The notes beneath the pieces are model-generated. The model was not told the origin of the DNA. It saw only the letters and a list, made by a program, of their open reading frames with translations, and did no database searches. From Bacillus sp. Bos-x628 (GTDB lineage: Bacteria; Bacillota; Bacilli; Bacillales; Bacillaceae), in assembly GCF_040500475.1 (NCBI RefSeq), contig NZ_CP159358.1:558001-622000 (forward strand): DNA of 64,000 nt, written 5' to 3'. Below are positions 36,047-45,703 of this stretch, in pieces. The first letter of the stretch is position 1. Each line of letters starts with the position of its first letter. The translations under genes were made by a program, and so were the position numbers.

Positions 36047-36077
36047 AAAAAGCGTTCAGCCTGATTAGCTGGACGCG
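36047..36077 (-). terminator. Terminator overlapping the ysfD stop
   Basis: Read leftward, GCGT-C-CAGC and GCTG-A-ACGC form a stem around TAATCAG, which contains the ysfD stop codon, followed by TTTTTT. Confidence 0.75.
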
Positions 36078-37408
36078 CGCTTTCCATATTGAACAGCTTC
36101 TAATAAAAAATCAGCAAGATGAACAGCTCTCATCTTAGATGCGTCACTTGCACGCTCAATACCTGCGATCATTTGCAGATGACAGCCGGGATTAGAGGTG
36201 ACAATTGTAGCAGCCGCCGTTTTGTTGGCTTCAGTCATTTTATGGTCTAAAATTTGCATCGACATGACTGGCTGCATGAGGTTATAAATACCTGCTGAGC
36301 CGCAGCAGCGATCGGCATCCTTCATTTCGTTAAATGTGACACCTTCAATCGCCTTCATAAGCAATCTTGGTGCGTTGTGTACCCCCATTCCATTACGTAA
36401 ATGACAAGAGTCTTGATAGGTGATGATTTGCTCAGGCAAGGCTAAAGGGATGCGGTGATGAAAATCAAGCGATACTAGTATTTCTGACAAATCCTTTACC
36501 TTCTGTGAAAATGCTTCACTTCGCTTCTGAAAAGACCGATCATCTTTTAACAAATGATCATAATCAATTAAGAATGCACCACAACCTCCAGCATTAATCA
36601 CAATGGCATCGACATCCGTTTGCTCAAATGCTTCGATATTACGCTTAGCTAAATGTTTTGCCTGCTTTTTTTCACCACTGTGACCATGAAGTGCTCCGCA
36701 ACATGTTTGCATGGGGGGCGTGACAACTTCGCAGCCTGCTAGCTGTAAAAGGTGAATGGTTGCTTGATTTGTTTTGAAAAAAATCGTATCCATTATACAA
36801 CCAGAAAATAACGCCACACGTTTCCTTCTTGTACCTATGGCTTGGTATTCATTCAAGCGGTTTTTCATTTCTTTTTTACTTGGTATCTTTGGAAGTGCTC
36901 GTTCCATCACCTGTAAATGGGAAGGAAGCACCTTTAGAAAACCTGTTTTTTGAGCAGCGGTTTGAAGTCCAGATGTTTGATAAAATCGAAGAAGCCCTGC
37001 TGCTTTTCGCATACGGCTCTGTGAGGGGAATAGTCCTTTAAAAACTAGGCGTCTGACCAATTTGACAGGTAACGGTTGTTTTTTATGTTGCTGGATTATG
37101 TCCCTAGCGTCTTCAAGTAAACGTCCATATTTGACTCCAGCAGGACATACTGGCTCACATGCACGACAGCCTAGACATAGATTTAATGCATGTTCAACAT
37201 CTTCATCCGGCTCAATCACGCCATCTCTCACAGCTTTCATTAAAGCAATTCGTCCGCGAGGTGAATGCGTTTCCTCCTGCCGAGTTTCAATATAAGTGGG
37301 GCAGGAGGGAAGGCAGAACCCGCAGCGCATACAATTGAGTAGCTCCTTTTCATCCATTTGCTGTTGGAATTGTTGCTGCATTTCTTTCTGTTCATGAGAA
37401 GTTGTCAT
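36065..37408 (-). CDS. ysfD: Glycolate oxidase iron-sulfur subunit (GlcF/YsfD)
   Basis: The 447-residue protein has two N-terminal 4Fe-4S motifs (CMRCGFCLPSCP and CLGCRACEPVCP) and two cysteine-rich CCG domains (TCCGALHG near residue 235 and RCCGSAGIYN near residue 372). This is the GlcF architecture, which passes electrons from the FAD subunit to the respiratory chain. It starts within the ysfC stop codon (ATGA overlap), so the pair is cotranscribed and translationally coupled. A terminator overlaps its stop codon. Confidence 0.92.
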   Translation of the reverse strand: MTTSHEQKEMQQQFQQQMDEKELLNCMRCGFCLPSCPTYIETRQEETHSPRGRIALMKAVRDGVIEPDEDVEHALNLCLGCRACEPVCPAGVKYGRLLEDARDIIQQHKKQPLPVKLVRRLVFKGLFPSQSRMRKAAGLLRFYQTSGLQTAAQKTGFLKVLPSHLQVMERALPKIPSKKEMKNRLNEYQAIGTRRKRVALFSGCIMDTIFFKTNQATIHLLQLAGCEVVTPPMQTCCGALHGHSGEKKQAKHLAKRNIEAFEQTDVDAIVINAGGCGAFLIDYDHLLKDDRSFQKRSEAFSQKVKDLSEILVSLDFHHRIPLALPEQIITYQDSCHLRNGMGVHNAPRLLMKAIEGVTFNEMKDADRCCGSAGIYNLMQPVMSMQILDHKMTEANKTAAATIVTSNPGCHLQMIAGIERASDASKMRAVHLADFLLEAVQYGKRASS

Positions 37409-38814
37409 GAGATGACCACCCGCTTCCTCGTTGCTTTTGCAAAGACTTTATCGGGATTCATTATGTTTAACGGGTCAAGTGCCTGCTTAATCGCTTTCAT
37501 TGCTGAGATTCCTTCTTTTTTTACTTTCAGTTCTAAATAGGGGGCCTTCATCAGACCAACCCCGTGTTCTCCGGTAATGGTTCCGCCTAATGAGACTGCT
37601 TTTTGAAAAATGGCTTGAAAGGCTTCTTCTACACGTTTCATTTCTTCCTCATTTCTTGCATCTGCTGCACATGTGGGATGTAAGTTTCCGTCGCCTGCAT
37701 GTCCAAAAGTACAGATTTTCACCTGATATGCTTGTGCGATCTCTTCGATGGCACGAACCATTTTGGCAATTTCAGACCGAGGCACCGTCGCATCCTCTAA
37801 AATGGTTGTTGGACTTAAGCGGGCAAGAGCAGATAAAGCAGAGCGTCTTGCAGTTAGTAACGCATTCGCTTCTTCTTCAGATTGTGCGATATGGACGCTT
37901 TTTGCTCCACTCTTTTTGCAAATTTCTGCTATTTTTTGTATATCACGCTCAACAGCTTCAGATATGCCGTCTTGCTCTATTAACAGCACCGCTTGAACAT
38001 CTGTTGGCAAACCAATATGGGCAAAATCCTCTACCACTTCAAGTGTCGGCTGATCCATAAATTCTAACGTGGCGGGAATGATACGCTCTGCAATAATCGC
38101 TGAGACAGAAGTCGCAGCTTCCTCCAGGCTTTCGTATAAGCAAAGCATCGTTTGCTTTGTTTCAGGAAGGGGCAAGAGCTTGAGTATCGCTTCTGTCACA
38201 ATACCTAGCGTTCCTTCTGAACCGACGAATAATCGGGTCATATCATATCCTGCCACGTCTTTTGCTAGTTTCCCGCCTGTTTTAATGATGTCGCCATTTG
38301 GCAGAACGACCTCAAGACCAAGAACATAGTCTCTTGTGACGCCATACTTTAATCCTCTTAAACCACCTGAATTTTCATTAATGTTTCCACCTAACGTAGA
38401 GATTTTCATTGAGCTTGGATCAGGCGGATAGAAAAGGGCTTTTTTCTCTACTTGACGAATCAAGTCCTGTGTAATCAAGCCTGGCTGTACCGTTGCTGTT
38501 AGGTTTTCTTCATCAATTTCCAATAATTGATTCATTCGTTTAAACAGCATAACAAGTCCGCCTTGTGATGGACATGTTCCAGCGCATAGATTCGTTCCAG
38601 ATCCTCTCGGTACGATCGGAACCATGTATTCGGCACATAGCCGGACAATTTTTTGCACCTCTTCTGTATGGAGAGGACTGACAATGGCATCTGGCATATG
38701 CTGAACGTTCGGTGTAGCGTCATAAGAGTAGGCAAGACGGTCTGCCTGATTGTCTTGTACATAACGAGATCCGACAATCTCTTTTAATTTACTTGAAAAT
38801 TCAGAATGTAACAC
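37405..38814 (-). CDS. ysfC: Glycolate oxidase FAD subunit (GlcD/YsfC)
   Basis: The 469-residue flavoprotein oxidises glycolate or a related 2-hydroxy acid. The FAD-binding segment IVPRGSGTNLCAGTCPSQGG and the C-terminal signature TFGHAGDGNLHP and TGEHGVGLMK are those of the FAD_oxidase_C/GlcD family. I prefer GTG at 38814, 9 bases after GGAG. A TTG two codons upstream is only three bases from that site. A strong terminator lies between ysfB and this gene with only about 40 bases left for a promoter, so transcription may depend on readthrough. Confidence 0.9.
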   Translation of the reverse strand: MLHSEFSSKLKEIVGSRYVQDNQADRLAYSYDATPNVQHMPDAIVSPLHTEEVQKIVRLCAEYMVPIVPRGSGTNLCAGTCPSQGGLVMLFKRMNQLLEIDEENLTATVQPGLITQDLIRQVEKKALFYPPDPSSMKISTLGGNINENSGGLRGLKYGVTRDYVLGLEVVLPNGDIIKTGGKLAKDVAGYDMTRLFVGSEGTLGIVTEAILKLLPLPETKQTMLCLYESLEEAATSVSAIIAERIIPATLEFMDQPTLEVVEDFAHIGLPTDVQAVLLIEQDGISEAVERDIQKIAEICKKSGAKSVHIAQSEEEANALLTARRSALSALARLSPTTILEDATVPRSEIAKMVRAIEEIAQAYQVKICTFGHAGDGNLHPTCAADARNEEEMKRVEEAFQAIFQKAVSLGGTITGEHGVGLMKAPYLELKVKKEGISAMKAIKQALDPLNIMNPDKVFAKATRKRVVIS

Positions 38815-38857
38815 ATGCAATCACTCCAGTCGGTTAGACATCTCATTTACAGTATAA

Positions 38858-38896
38858 AAAAAGAATCGTCTTATTCCTATGGACGATTCTACAAAA
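38858..38896 (-). terminator. Terminator or attenuator between ysfB and ysfC
   Basis: Read leftward, AGAATCGTC and GACGATTCT form a perfect 9-base stem around 11 bases, followed by seven T. It begins inside the ysfB stop codon region and ends about 40 bases before ysfC. Confidence 0.8.
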
Positions 38897-40022
38897 AATC
38901 AGATTGATTTGTTGATTTTTTTGGATTTTGATCTAATAGCATAAATGCTAAACAAAAGAGCATGGCATCTTGCATTCGTTTTGGATCAAGATTTGTTAAG
39001 TCTTGGATTCGTTTCAACCGATAGTGCAAGGTATTAATATGTACATGCATCGCTTCAGCGGTGTACTTTAATGAATAATCTGTTTTCATTAGCACCCTTA
39101 AGGTCTTTATGAGCTCAGGATGGGGAAGAAGGGATGCAATGGTGCGGTCAATAAAAGCTTCTTTCGTTTCTTGACTGATCTCTTCAATGAACAGTTCAAT
39201 TGTCAAATCTTCATCAAACACAATTGGTGTATCAGCATTGGCTAATTTTAGTGCACGAAATGCTTGATGAAAGGATTGCTTCATCAACTGAAAAGTAGCT
39301 GGTTTTCCAGCTCCGATGAAAATCTTCGATGGCGAAAGTCGAGAAAGTGAAGAATGAATGTCAAAAAGTCGTTGCTGAAGATCATGACGGCCATTTTCAT
39401 TTGTTATCAGCATGAGCAAAAAACGCGCATGTCCCCAGCGCACCATGATTTCCTGATTGCTCAAGTGGAGCATGGCTTTCACAGCTTTGAATTGATCTTG
39501 CTTCATAAACGGTTTATCATGATAGTCAATCAGTACAACCACTCGCTGTTTCTTGAGATCGAGCTGAAGAAGATTTGCTTTTTCAGTGATATCAATGGAT
39601 GTCTCTGGCATATGAATCCAGTCGAAGACAAATGCTTCAAGGTGACGTTCATCGGTCTCAGTTTCTTGAAAAAATTCGTTTTCTTGAATGAGTAGCTCTG
39701 TCATTTTTCGAAGAATTTCTCCAAAAGGGGAAACATGCACTGGATCACCTGTCATGCCAATTACACCAATGACATGCTGCTTAAAGTATATAGGCAGATT
39801 GATCCCTGCCTTGATTCCTTTCATGTGCTGCTCATCTTCCTTCGTGAGAATTCGTTTCTGACCTTCAGAGGAAGTAAGGAATGCCCCTTCATGAAATTGA
39901 CCTATGCGTGCTTTATCCGTCGCGGCAATGATGATGCCATTTGTTTGAGCGATGATAATTTCCTCTGTTAATACCTTTTTGACCTCATCTACTATTTTTT
40001 CTGCTAGTGTCATTGTAAGCAA
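38889..40022 (-). CDS. ysfB: CdaR/PucR-type transcription activator YsfB
   Basis: The 377-residue regulator has an N-terminal sugar-diacid recognition domain (to about residue 135, IAATDKARIGQFHEGAFL) and a C-terminal PucR helix-turn-helix (HINTLHYRLKRIQDLTNLDP, residues about 335-354). CdaR relatives respond to glycerate, glycolate or sugar diacids, which fits control of the adjacent glycolate oxidase genes. The start is probably TTG at 40022, 7 bases after GGAGGG. An ATG three codons later is further than ideal. It is transcribed in the same direction as ysfCD. Confidence 0.85.
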   Translation of the reverse strand: MLTMTLAEKIVDEVKKVLTEEIIIAQTNGIIIAATDKARIGQFHEGAFLTSSEGQKRILTKEDEQHMKGIKAGINLPIYFKQHVIGVIGMTGDPVHVSPFGEILRKMTELLIQENEFFQETETDERHLEAFVFDWIHMPETSIDITEKANLLQLDLKKQRVVVLIDYHDKPFMKQDQFKAVKAMLHLSNQEIMVRWGHARFLLMLITNENGRHDLQQRLFDIHSSLSRLSPSKIFIGAGKPATFQLMKQSFHQAFRALKLANADTPIVFDEDLTIELFIEEISQETKEAFIDRTIASLLPHPELIKTLRVLMKTDYSLKYTAEAMHVHINTLHYRLKRIQDLTNLDPKRMQDAMLFCLAFMLLDQNPKKSTNQSDFL

Positions 40023-40143
40023 AACGAATCCCTCCGTCCCTTTAACACTATCATACCATCACATGCCCGTACGTATCTTTCTTTTCATGTGTGTTATGCT
40101 AAAATAATAAGCGCAAATGGAGTAGAATAAAGGAGGCATATCC

Positions 40144-40722
40144 ATGTCGTTGCAAAATCGCTTACAAAATTTACTAAAGGAAGGCCAAGGACTGACAGAT
40201 TTTGAATATGATCAGGCAAAACGTCAAAACTGGTCATTAGAAGGGGCGAGTATTCAAGAAGAAAAACGCTTCGCCAATGTGTACATTGAGCGTGTTGACA
40301 AGGAATCAGAAGCATTGATTCAAACAGAGCCTTCTTCATTTTTAAACAGACCGCTTACATATGTCAAAAGTCATCAAAAAGAATTTATTTATATTGAATC
40401 GAAATGGTTTGATGTAGTAAAAGTCGATGGAGTAGCTATTGAGTGGGATGAAGTGTTTCAAACATATACCGCATTATTCGGGTTGAAGCGACCTAAAAAA
40501 GACACAGCCTTGCTCAAGGAAATGCTGTCACATTTGAATGGAGCTCAGCTTCAATTCAATGAACAAGATGGCTTGTTTGACGTAAATTTACAGCTTCTTG
40601 AGCTGGAGGGAATCAGTGAGAAAATGTCTTTTGCAGACATGTTATCAGCTATCTATCGTTTTCTGTTTCATATGATGTTGCAGTTTGAAATGAATCAATC
40701 AAAAACCGGCTCAAATTCCTGA
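40144..40722 (+). CDS. Uncharacterised 192-residue protein
   Basis: I do not recognise the family. The product is soluble, mixed in charge, without signal peptide, membrane segment or cysteine clusters. The N terminus (SLQNRLQNLLKEGQGLTDFEYD) and central FLNRPLTYVKSHQKEFIYIE suggest an alpha/beta protein. AAGGAGG precedes the ATG. An extended -10 (TGCTAAAAT) lies about 45 bases upstream, so it appears monocistronic, and its own terminator overlaps the last codons. It is divergent from ysfB. Confidence 0.75.
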   Translation: MSLQNRLQNLLKEGQGLTDFEYDQAKRQNWSLEGASIQEEKRFANVYIERVDKESEALIQTEPSSFLNRPLTYVKSHQKEFIYIESKWFDVVKVDGVAIEWDEVFQTYTALFGLKRPKKDTALLKEMLSHLNGAQLQFNEQDGLFDVNLQLLELEGISEKMSFADMLSAIYRFLFHMMLQFEMNQSKTGSNS

Positions 40723-40735
40723 GCCGGTTTTTATA
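40701..40735 (+). terminator. Terminator overlapping the end of the 192-residue gene
   Basis: AAAACCGGCTCA and TGAGCCGGTTTT form a 12-base perfect stem followed by T-rich sequence. The stop codon lies in the right arm. Confidence 0.9.
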
Positions 40736-40780
40736 GCAATAGCCTCTCCCATACAAAAGCTCCAATCTGTCTCTTCGTTT

Positions 40781-41042
40781 TCAACAATTGAAATCATCAC
40801 ATCTGTTTATGCCTAAGGATTTAGGTATGATTTCATATAGCTTTTCTTTAGTAAGCTGTTTACTCACAGAGCAAAGCTGATGAACAATTTGATAGCGATT
40901 ACATTCTGCTGTTTCAAAAGGGTTTAACCACTAGCGTGATGGCATGTATCCAACCATTTTTCAAGTTTTCCCGTAAACGACTTTCCATCATGTCAAATTG
41001 TACCAATGGCATCATATAAGATGATGACCATAATTTAACCAT
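40781..41042 (-). pseudogene. Degraded unidentified coding sequence
   Basis: Read leftward from an ATG at 41042 the frame gives MVKLWSSSYMMPLVQFDMM and goes on to ITLVVKPF before stopping. One frame away, FETAECNRYQIVHQLC continues through TKEKLYEIIPKSLGI to a stop at 40783. The two parts join naturally at K-P-F-E-T, which suggests one frameshift in a real gene. I cannot name the family. The rest of the 40736-41097 interval holds nothing else I can support. Confidence 0.3.
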
Positions 41043-41097
41043 TTCAATGAAGCCAAGCTTAAGAAAAGATCAAGATCGACCTTTGCTCGCATTGATG

Positions 41098-41850
41098 TTA
41101 AGGTGTCACAAACCGTACATCATGCTCCTTTCCGTATTGAAGATACTCTTCATTTGGCTGTTGATTAGTAACCACGACATCAATTTCATGTAATTCACAA
41201 AAAGTCGTCAGCGCATAATGATTAAATTTACTGTCATCTACCAATAAAAAGGTTGTCTCACTTTTATGAACAAGCGTTTTTTTAAGGTCCGTTTCAAGCG
41301 GAGAAGAATTCGTGACCCCATGATCGATGGATAGACCTGTCGAGGCAATAAATGCTTTATTCACATTATATGTTTTTAGGCGCTCAACACTTTGATAACC
41401 AACAAAAGAGTTTGTTTTTCTCTCCAGCATCCCGCCAGTCGAAAAGATGGTGAGATTTGCATAAGGCATAGCCTGTGTAATGAAATCAACATTATTTGTG
41501 ACAATGGTCACCTGTTTATCAGCCAAATAGGGGAGCATTTCTAGCGTCGTTGTACCAGAATCTACAAACATCATATCTCCATCTTCCACAAATGAGGCGG
41601 CCATTTGACCAATCAATTGTTTTTTACTTAAATGACGCGTCTTTCGTTCTTGATAGGCCACTAAAGTAGAATGGTTCACAGCCACTCCGCCATACACTTT
41701 CTTTAGCACACCCGATTCAACCAATGTTTGAACATCACGACGTATGGTGTTTTTTGAGACGCCAAAGTGTGCCATCAGCTCATCGAGCGATGCAGATTCT
41801 TTGTCAAACACATATTCTTTTATTTGCTGAATACGTTTTGTTTTTATCAT
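41098..41850 (-). CDS. DeoR-family sugar-responsive repressor
   Basis: The 250-residue regulator has an N-terminal DeoR winged helix (ASLDELMAHFGVSKNTIRRD, about residues 20-39) and a C-terminal sensor domain with the phosphosugar-binding FVDSGTTTLEM and IVTNNVD. Overall it resembles IolR. The ATG at 41850 follows GGAG by 8 bases. An upstream in-frame TTG-type start is less likely. It is divergent from the broken tyrosine phosphatase gene, which may have been its target. Confidence 0.85.
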   Translation of the reverse strand: MIKTKRIQQIKEYVFDKESASLDELMAHFGVSKNTIRRDVQTLVESGVLKKVYGGVAVNHSTLVAYQERKTRHLSKKQLIGQMAASFVEDGDMMFVDSGTTTLEMLPYLADKQVTIVTNNVDFITQAMPYANLTIFSTGGMLERKTNSFVGYQSVERLKTYNVNKAFIASTGLSIDHGVTNSSPLETDLKKTLVHKSETTFLLVDDSKFNHYALTTFCELHEIDVVVTNQQPNEEYLQYGKEHDVRFVTP

Positions 41851-42022
41851 GCTACAATCTCCAATCATTTCTATTGTGCTTGCTCTATTATACCAATAAT
41901 TGATCGTAAATGATGACTATATATGAATGAGAGATAATCCGGCGATTCCTTACTCTTTTCTTTTCTCCTTTTCAATAAAAGCGTATGATAAAGAAAAGAT
42001 TAAAGGAAAGGTTTTAACTTCT

Positions 42023-42807
42023 ATGAAACAGCCAAAAAAAAACAATTTTCAAAACTTGCGAATTTTAGAGAAATGGGTGGACTTCGAACAACTGATGAGA
42101 GGGTGATGAAGCAGGGAATGATTTATAGATCTGCAGATTTATCAAGACTGACAAAACAAGATATCGCCATTTTCACAAAACTCAGGATACAAACCATTTG
42201 TGATCTCAGAACAACTTCAGAACGTAAATCAAATCCATCTAAGATCAAGACACATGACAAGATCATCCATATTCCGATGCAGCCCAAGTATGATGCCAAG
42301 TAAATGGACGATGCTGCGCATGCTGACAATGGAAGGGACAACCATCTCGTTTGTTCCGATTATGAAAGATTTGTATCACAAGCATGCTCCATAAACGTCA
42401 GCAAGAAATTCAACAATTGTTCACGTTACTTTCAGACGAAAAAAATGATCCAATTATTCTTCACTGTACAAGCGGAAAGGACCGTACTGGTTTTTTATCA
42501 GCACTCATTCAATTAGTAGCCGATGTACCAATTGACACCGTATTAACTGAATACATACGGTTCAAATGCTTGTGAAACGGCAAGAACGATTTGTTCGTAT
42601 GATGAGTTTGTATCGGGTATCAGAAGCACAGATTCAGCTACTTTTAGGGGCACAACAAGATGATTTAGAGGCAAGAAATGTAGAAATATACGGGAGCGCA
42701 GATCAATATTTATCGAAGCCTGTCAAGTACCAAAAGCGCAGCTTAATCAAATAAAAAATATTTTACTTGAACCATCTGCTGGCATTCCATCACAGAAGGA
42801 AGAATAA
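42023..42807 (+). pseudogene. Tyrosine/dual-specificity phosphatase gene broken by frameshifts
   Basis: Successive frames give, in order, MGGLRTTDERVMKQGMIYRS, then LSRLTKQDIAIF, then after a shift the phosphatase loop HCTSGKDRTGF (the C-x5-R motif), then RQERFVRMMSLYRVSEAQ and finally QVPKAQLNQIKNILLEPS with a stop at 42805. These are the blocks of Y_phosphatase3-type proteins of about 260 residues. At least three frame changes separate them and no full product can be made. AAAGGAAAGG precedes the first ATG, so it was once a normal gene. Confidence 0.8.
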
Positions 42808-42831
42808 ACTTGATGAGAGGTGATAGAAATC

Positions 42832-44370
42832 ATGATGAAAAAAACGTGTATGATGATCCTGACAATTGCTTTCATGCTTGTTTTCTTATTTATTCCATCT
42901 AGTAGTCTAGCTCGCCCAAGCATGAAAGGGAAACTGGAAGGAAATAAAGAGATGCGTGCAGTGTGGCTAGCTTCCGTATTCAACTTAGATTGGCCATCAA
43001 AAAAAGGTCTGTCTGTCACGGAGCAAAAACAAGAACTCACGAAGCTATTTGATGAAATCAAAGCGATGAATATGAATGCAGTCATCATGCAAATTAAACC
43101 AACCGCAGATGCTTTTTATCCATCTGCATACGGACCATGGTCAGAATATCTCACAGGGACGCAGGGGAAAGACCCAGGTTATGACCCTCTTCAATTTATG
43201 ATAGAAGAAGCACATAAACGAAACTTGGAGTTTCATGCTTGGTTTAATCCTTATCGAATCACCATGAACCATACAGATCTCAATCGATTATCGGCAGATC
43301 ATCCCGCAAGAAAGCATCCTGATTGGACGATTGCTTACGGAAACCAGCTTTACTTTAATCCAGGCATTCCTGACGCACAACACTTTATCGTAAAAGGCAT
43401 CGAAGAAGTGGTGAAGAACTATGATATTGATGCGGTTCATTTGGATGATTATTTTTACCCGAATAAAATTCCCGGTGCAACTTTTCCAGATCAAGAAACA
43501 TATGACACATACGGAAAAAAACAATTTACCCATATTGAAGATTGGCGAAGACATAACGTCAATCATTTAGTCCAGCAAATCAATGAAACGATTAAGAGAG
43601 AAAAACCATATGTCAAATTTGGTATTAGCCCTTTTGGTGTATGGCGCAATATAAAAGACGACCCAAGTGGTTCAAACACAACAGCAGGCATGACCAATTA
43701 CGATGACTTGTATGCTGATACGAGAGAATGGATTCAGCAGCACTGGATTGATTATGTGACGCCGCAAATTTACTGGAGCATTGGCTTTCAGCCAGCGGCC
43801 TATGATGTGCTAACGAAATGGTGGTCAAATGAAGTAAAGGGAAGACCCGTTCATCTTTACATTGGTCAGGCAACTTATAAAATCAACCAAAATAGTGATC
43901 CTGCTTGGTCTGACCCTGATGAATACTTCCGCCAGATTGAACTGAATCGCCATTCTCCACTCGTTCTAGGAAGCATGCATTTTAGCCTGAAGGATATTAT
44001 GCGTAATCCACTACAAGTAAAGGACCGACTGATGAAGGAGACATACAATGAACCTGCTCTCATCCCAGAAATGCCGTGGCTTCATCAAAAGACACCACAA
44101 AAACCTGTCATCCATTCAGTAAAGAAGACATCAGAGGGCATTGTATTACAAATTCGAAATGATGCCCATTCTACTGCAGCCTATTATGCCATCTATCGAT
44201 TAACGAATAAGGGAACGTATGATTTACTGCAAACTGTCCGTAAAGAAAAAGGAGCCATGACAACCACGAAAGACCTCACAGTGGATAAGAAGAAGAGCTA
44301 CACATATAAAGTCACAGCTCTTAACCGTCTTCACCATGAAAGTCAGCCTTCCTCAAAAACATTAAAATAA
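42832..44370 (+). CDS. yngK: Secreted GH10-like (DUF187) hydrolase YngK
   Basis: The 512-residue protein has a signal peptide (hydrophobic residues about 5-24, ending SSSLARP). A glycosyl hydrolase-like TIM barrel of the DUF187/GHL10 type follows, with MRAVWLASVFNLDWPS, HAWFNPYRI and the acidic AVHLDDYFYP. A C-terminal fibronectin-like domain runs from about residue 425. The substrate is unknown, and peptidoglycan or other glycans are proposed for the family. The ATG at 42832 follows AGAGGTG. A GTG four codons earlier overlaps that site. A strong terminator separates it from the yngJ operon. Confidence 0.87.
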   Translation: MMKKTCMMILTIAFMLVFLFIPSSSLARPSMKGKLEGNKEMRAVWLASVFNLDWPSKKGLSVTEQKQELTKLFDEIKAMNMNAVIMQIKPTADAFYPSAYGPWSEYLTGTQGKDPGYDPLQFMIEEAHKRNLEFHAWFNPYRITMNHTDLNRLSADHPARKHPDWTIAYGNQLYFNPGIPDAQHFIVKGIEEVVKNYDIDAVHLDDYFYPNKIPGATFPDQETYDTYGKKQFTHIEDWRRHNVNHLVQQINETIKREKPYVKFGISPFGVWRNIKDDPSGSNTTAGMTNYDDLYADTREWIQQHWIDYVTPQIYWSIGFQPAAYDVLTKWWSNEVKGRPVHLYIGQATYKINQNSDPAWSDPDEYFRQIELNRHSPLVLGSMHFSLKDIMRNPLQVKDRLMKETYNEPALIPEMPWLHQKTPQKPVIHSVKKTSEGIVLQIRNDAHSTAAYYAIYRLTNKGTYDLLQTVRKEKGAMTTTKDLTVDKKKSYTYKVTALNRLHHESQPSSKTLK

Positions 44371-44423
44371 CGTGAAAAAGCATGAAATGAGGGATCACCT
44401 TCTTTCATGCTTTTTCACGTTTT
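44371..44423 (+). terminator. yngK terminator
   Basis: ACGTGAAAAAGCATGAAA and TTTCATGCTTTTTCACGT form an 18-base stem with T-rich sequence after it. Confidence 0.92.
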
Positions 44424-44553
44424 CAATTTCTTCATGATGTTTCAAGAAATAGATATAGATTCTTGTTTTAATTTTCTGAATTCGTTCAATCGTGGCATGA
44501 AGCAGCTACTTGAATAATAAATATGATAGAAAGCAGTTAAAGGAGGCAGCGAC

Positions 44554-45696
44554 ATGAATTTTGAATTAACAAAAGAACAACAAATGATACGCGATATGGT
44601 CAAAGAATTTGCAAAAGCAGAAATTGCGCCGCAGGCTCAAACCGTCGATGAACTGGCTGAATTTCCTGCAGAAACATTTCAGAAAATGGGGGAGCTTGGC
44701 TTGATGGGAATCCCCTTCCCAGAGAAATATGGAGGCTCAGGAGGAGATACGATATCGTATGTACTGGCTGTAGAAGCAATCGGCAAGCATTGTGCAAGTA
44801 CAGGTCTTAGCTATGCCGCAGCTGTCTCATTAGGCGCAAGCCCGCTTTATTATTTCGGAACAGAACAGCAAAAGATGGATCACCTCGTCCCGCTTGCCTC
44901 TGGAAAAGCGCTCGGTTCCTTTGGATTAACTGAACCAAGTGCCGGGTCAGATGCAAAAGGGACCAAAACAAAAGCGATAAAAGACGGACAAGAATATGTC
45001 ATTAGCGGGGAGAAGTGTTGGATTACAAATGCTAACTTTGCCAGAACCATTATCGTCACCGCTGTAACAGACCATGATGACAAAGGAAACCCCATTATCT
45101 CCGCCTTTATTGTTGAGAAAGGTCAAAAAGGACTGTCTATAACAAGTCCTTATAACAAAATGGGGGTGCGTGGTTCAGATACTGCCGAGATTATATTAGA
45201 TCAAGTTCGTGTCCCAGAGCAGCATATATTAGGTGACCCATCCAAAGGATTCAAGCAGTTTTTATATACATTAGACGGCGGAAGAATTTCCATTGCAGCA
45301 TTATCTGTTGGTATTGCACAAGCTGCATTAGATGCCTCACTTTCCTATGCAAAAGAAAGAAAACAATTTGGCCAAACCATCTCATCTTTTCAAGCCATTC
45401 AGTTTAAGCTGGCAGATATGGCGATGCAAATAGAGCTGGCAAGACAAATGGTATGGAAGGCAGCCTGGCTGAAAGATAGCGGAAAGCCGTTTACGAAAGA
45501 AGCAGCTTATGCGAAGCTTTTTGCCTCTGAAATGGCAACAAAAGCAAGTCTTGAAGCTGTCCAAATTCACGGGGGTACAGGCTACATGAAAGAATGTGGT
45601 GTGGAACGACTCGTTAGAGATGCCAAGCTGATGGAAATCGGAGAAGGTACATCTGAAATTCAACGACTGGTCATTGCTAGACAACTATTAGCCTAA
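44554..45696 (+). CDS. yngJ: Acyl-CoA dehydrogenase YngJ (isovaleryl-CoA-type)
   Basis: The 380-residue flavoenzyme removes two hydrogens from a short or branched acyl-CoA. The family motifs LTEPSAGSD and the C-terminal catalytic segment EIGEGTSEIQRL, containing the base Glu, are present. The enzyme begins a degradation operon whose later products match leucine catabolism, so isovaleryl-CoA is the likely substrate (inference from context). AAAGGAGG precedes the ATG. I could not pick a convincing promoter in the 130 bases upstream. In B. subtilis this operon is, as I recall, mother cell-specific. Confidence 0.9.
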   Translation: MNFELTKEQQMIRDMVKEFAKAEIAPQAQTVDELAEFPAETFQKMGELGLMGIPFPEKYGGSGGDTISYVLAVEAIGKHCASTGLSYAAAVSLGASPLYYFGTEQQKMDHLVPLASGKALGSFGLTEPSAGSDAKGTKTKAIKDGQEYVISGEKCWITNANFARTIIVTAVTDHDDKGNPIISAFIVEKGQKGLSITSPYNKMGVRGSDTAEIILDQVRVPEQHILGDPSKGFKQFLYTLDGGRISIAALSVGIAQAALDASLSYAKERKQFGQTISSFQAIQFKLADMAMQIELARQMVWKAAWLKDSGKPFTKEAAYAKLFASEMATKASLEAVQIHGGTGYMKECGVERLVRDAKLMEIGEGTSEIQRLVIARQLLA

Positions 45697-45703
45697 AATT
45701 CAA

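Noticed and set aside
37590..38060. 156-codon plus-strand frame
   Set aside because: Antisense to ysfC. Composition rich in Leu, Phe, His and Arg is typical of shadow frames, and there is no start signal.
44424..44553. SigE promoter upstream of yngJ
   Set aside because: Sporulation control would fit the B. subtilis operon, but no pair of boxes with correct spacing could be read with confidence.
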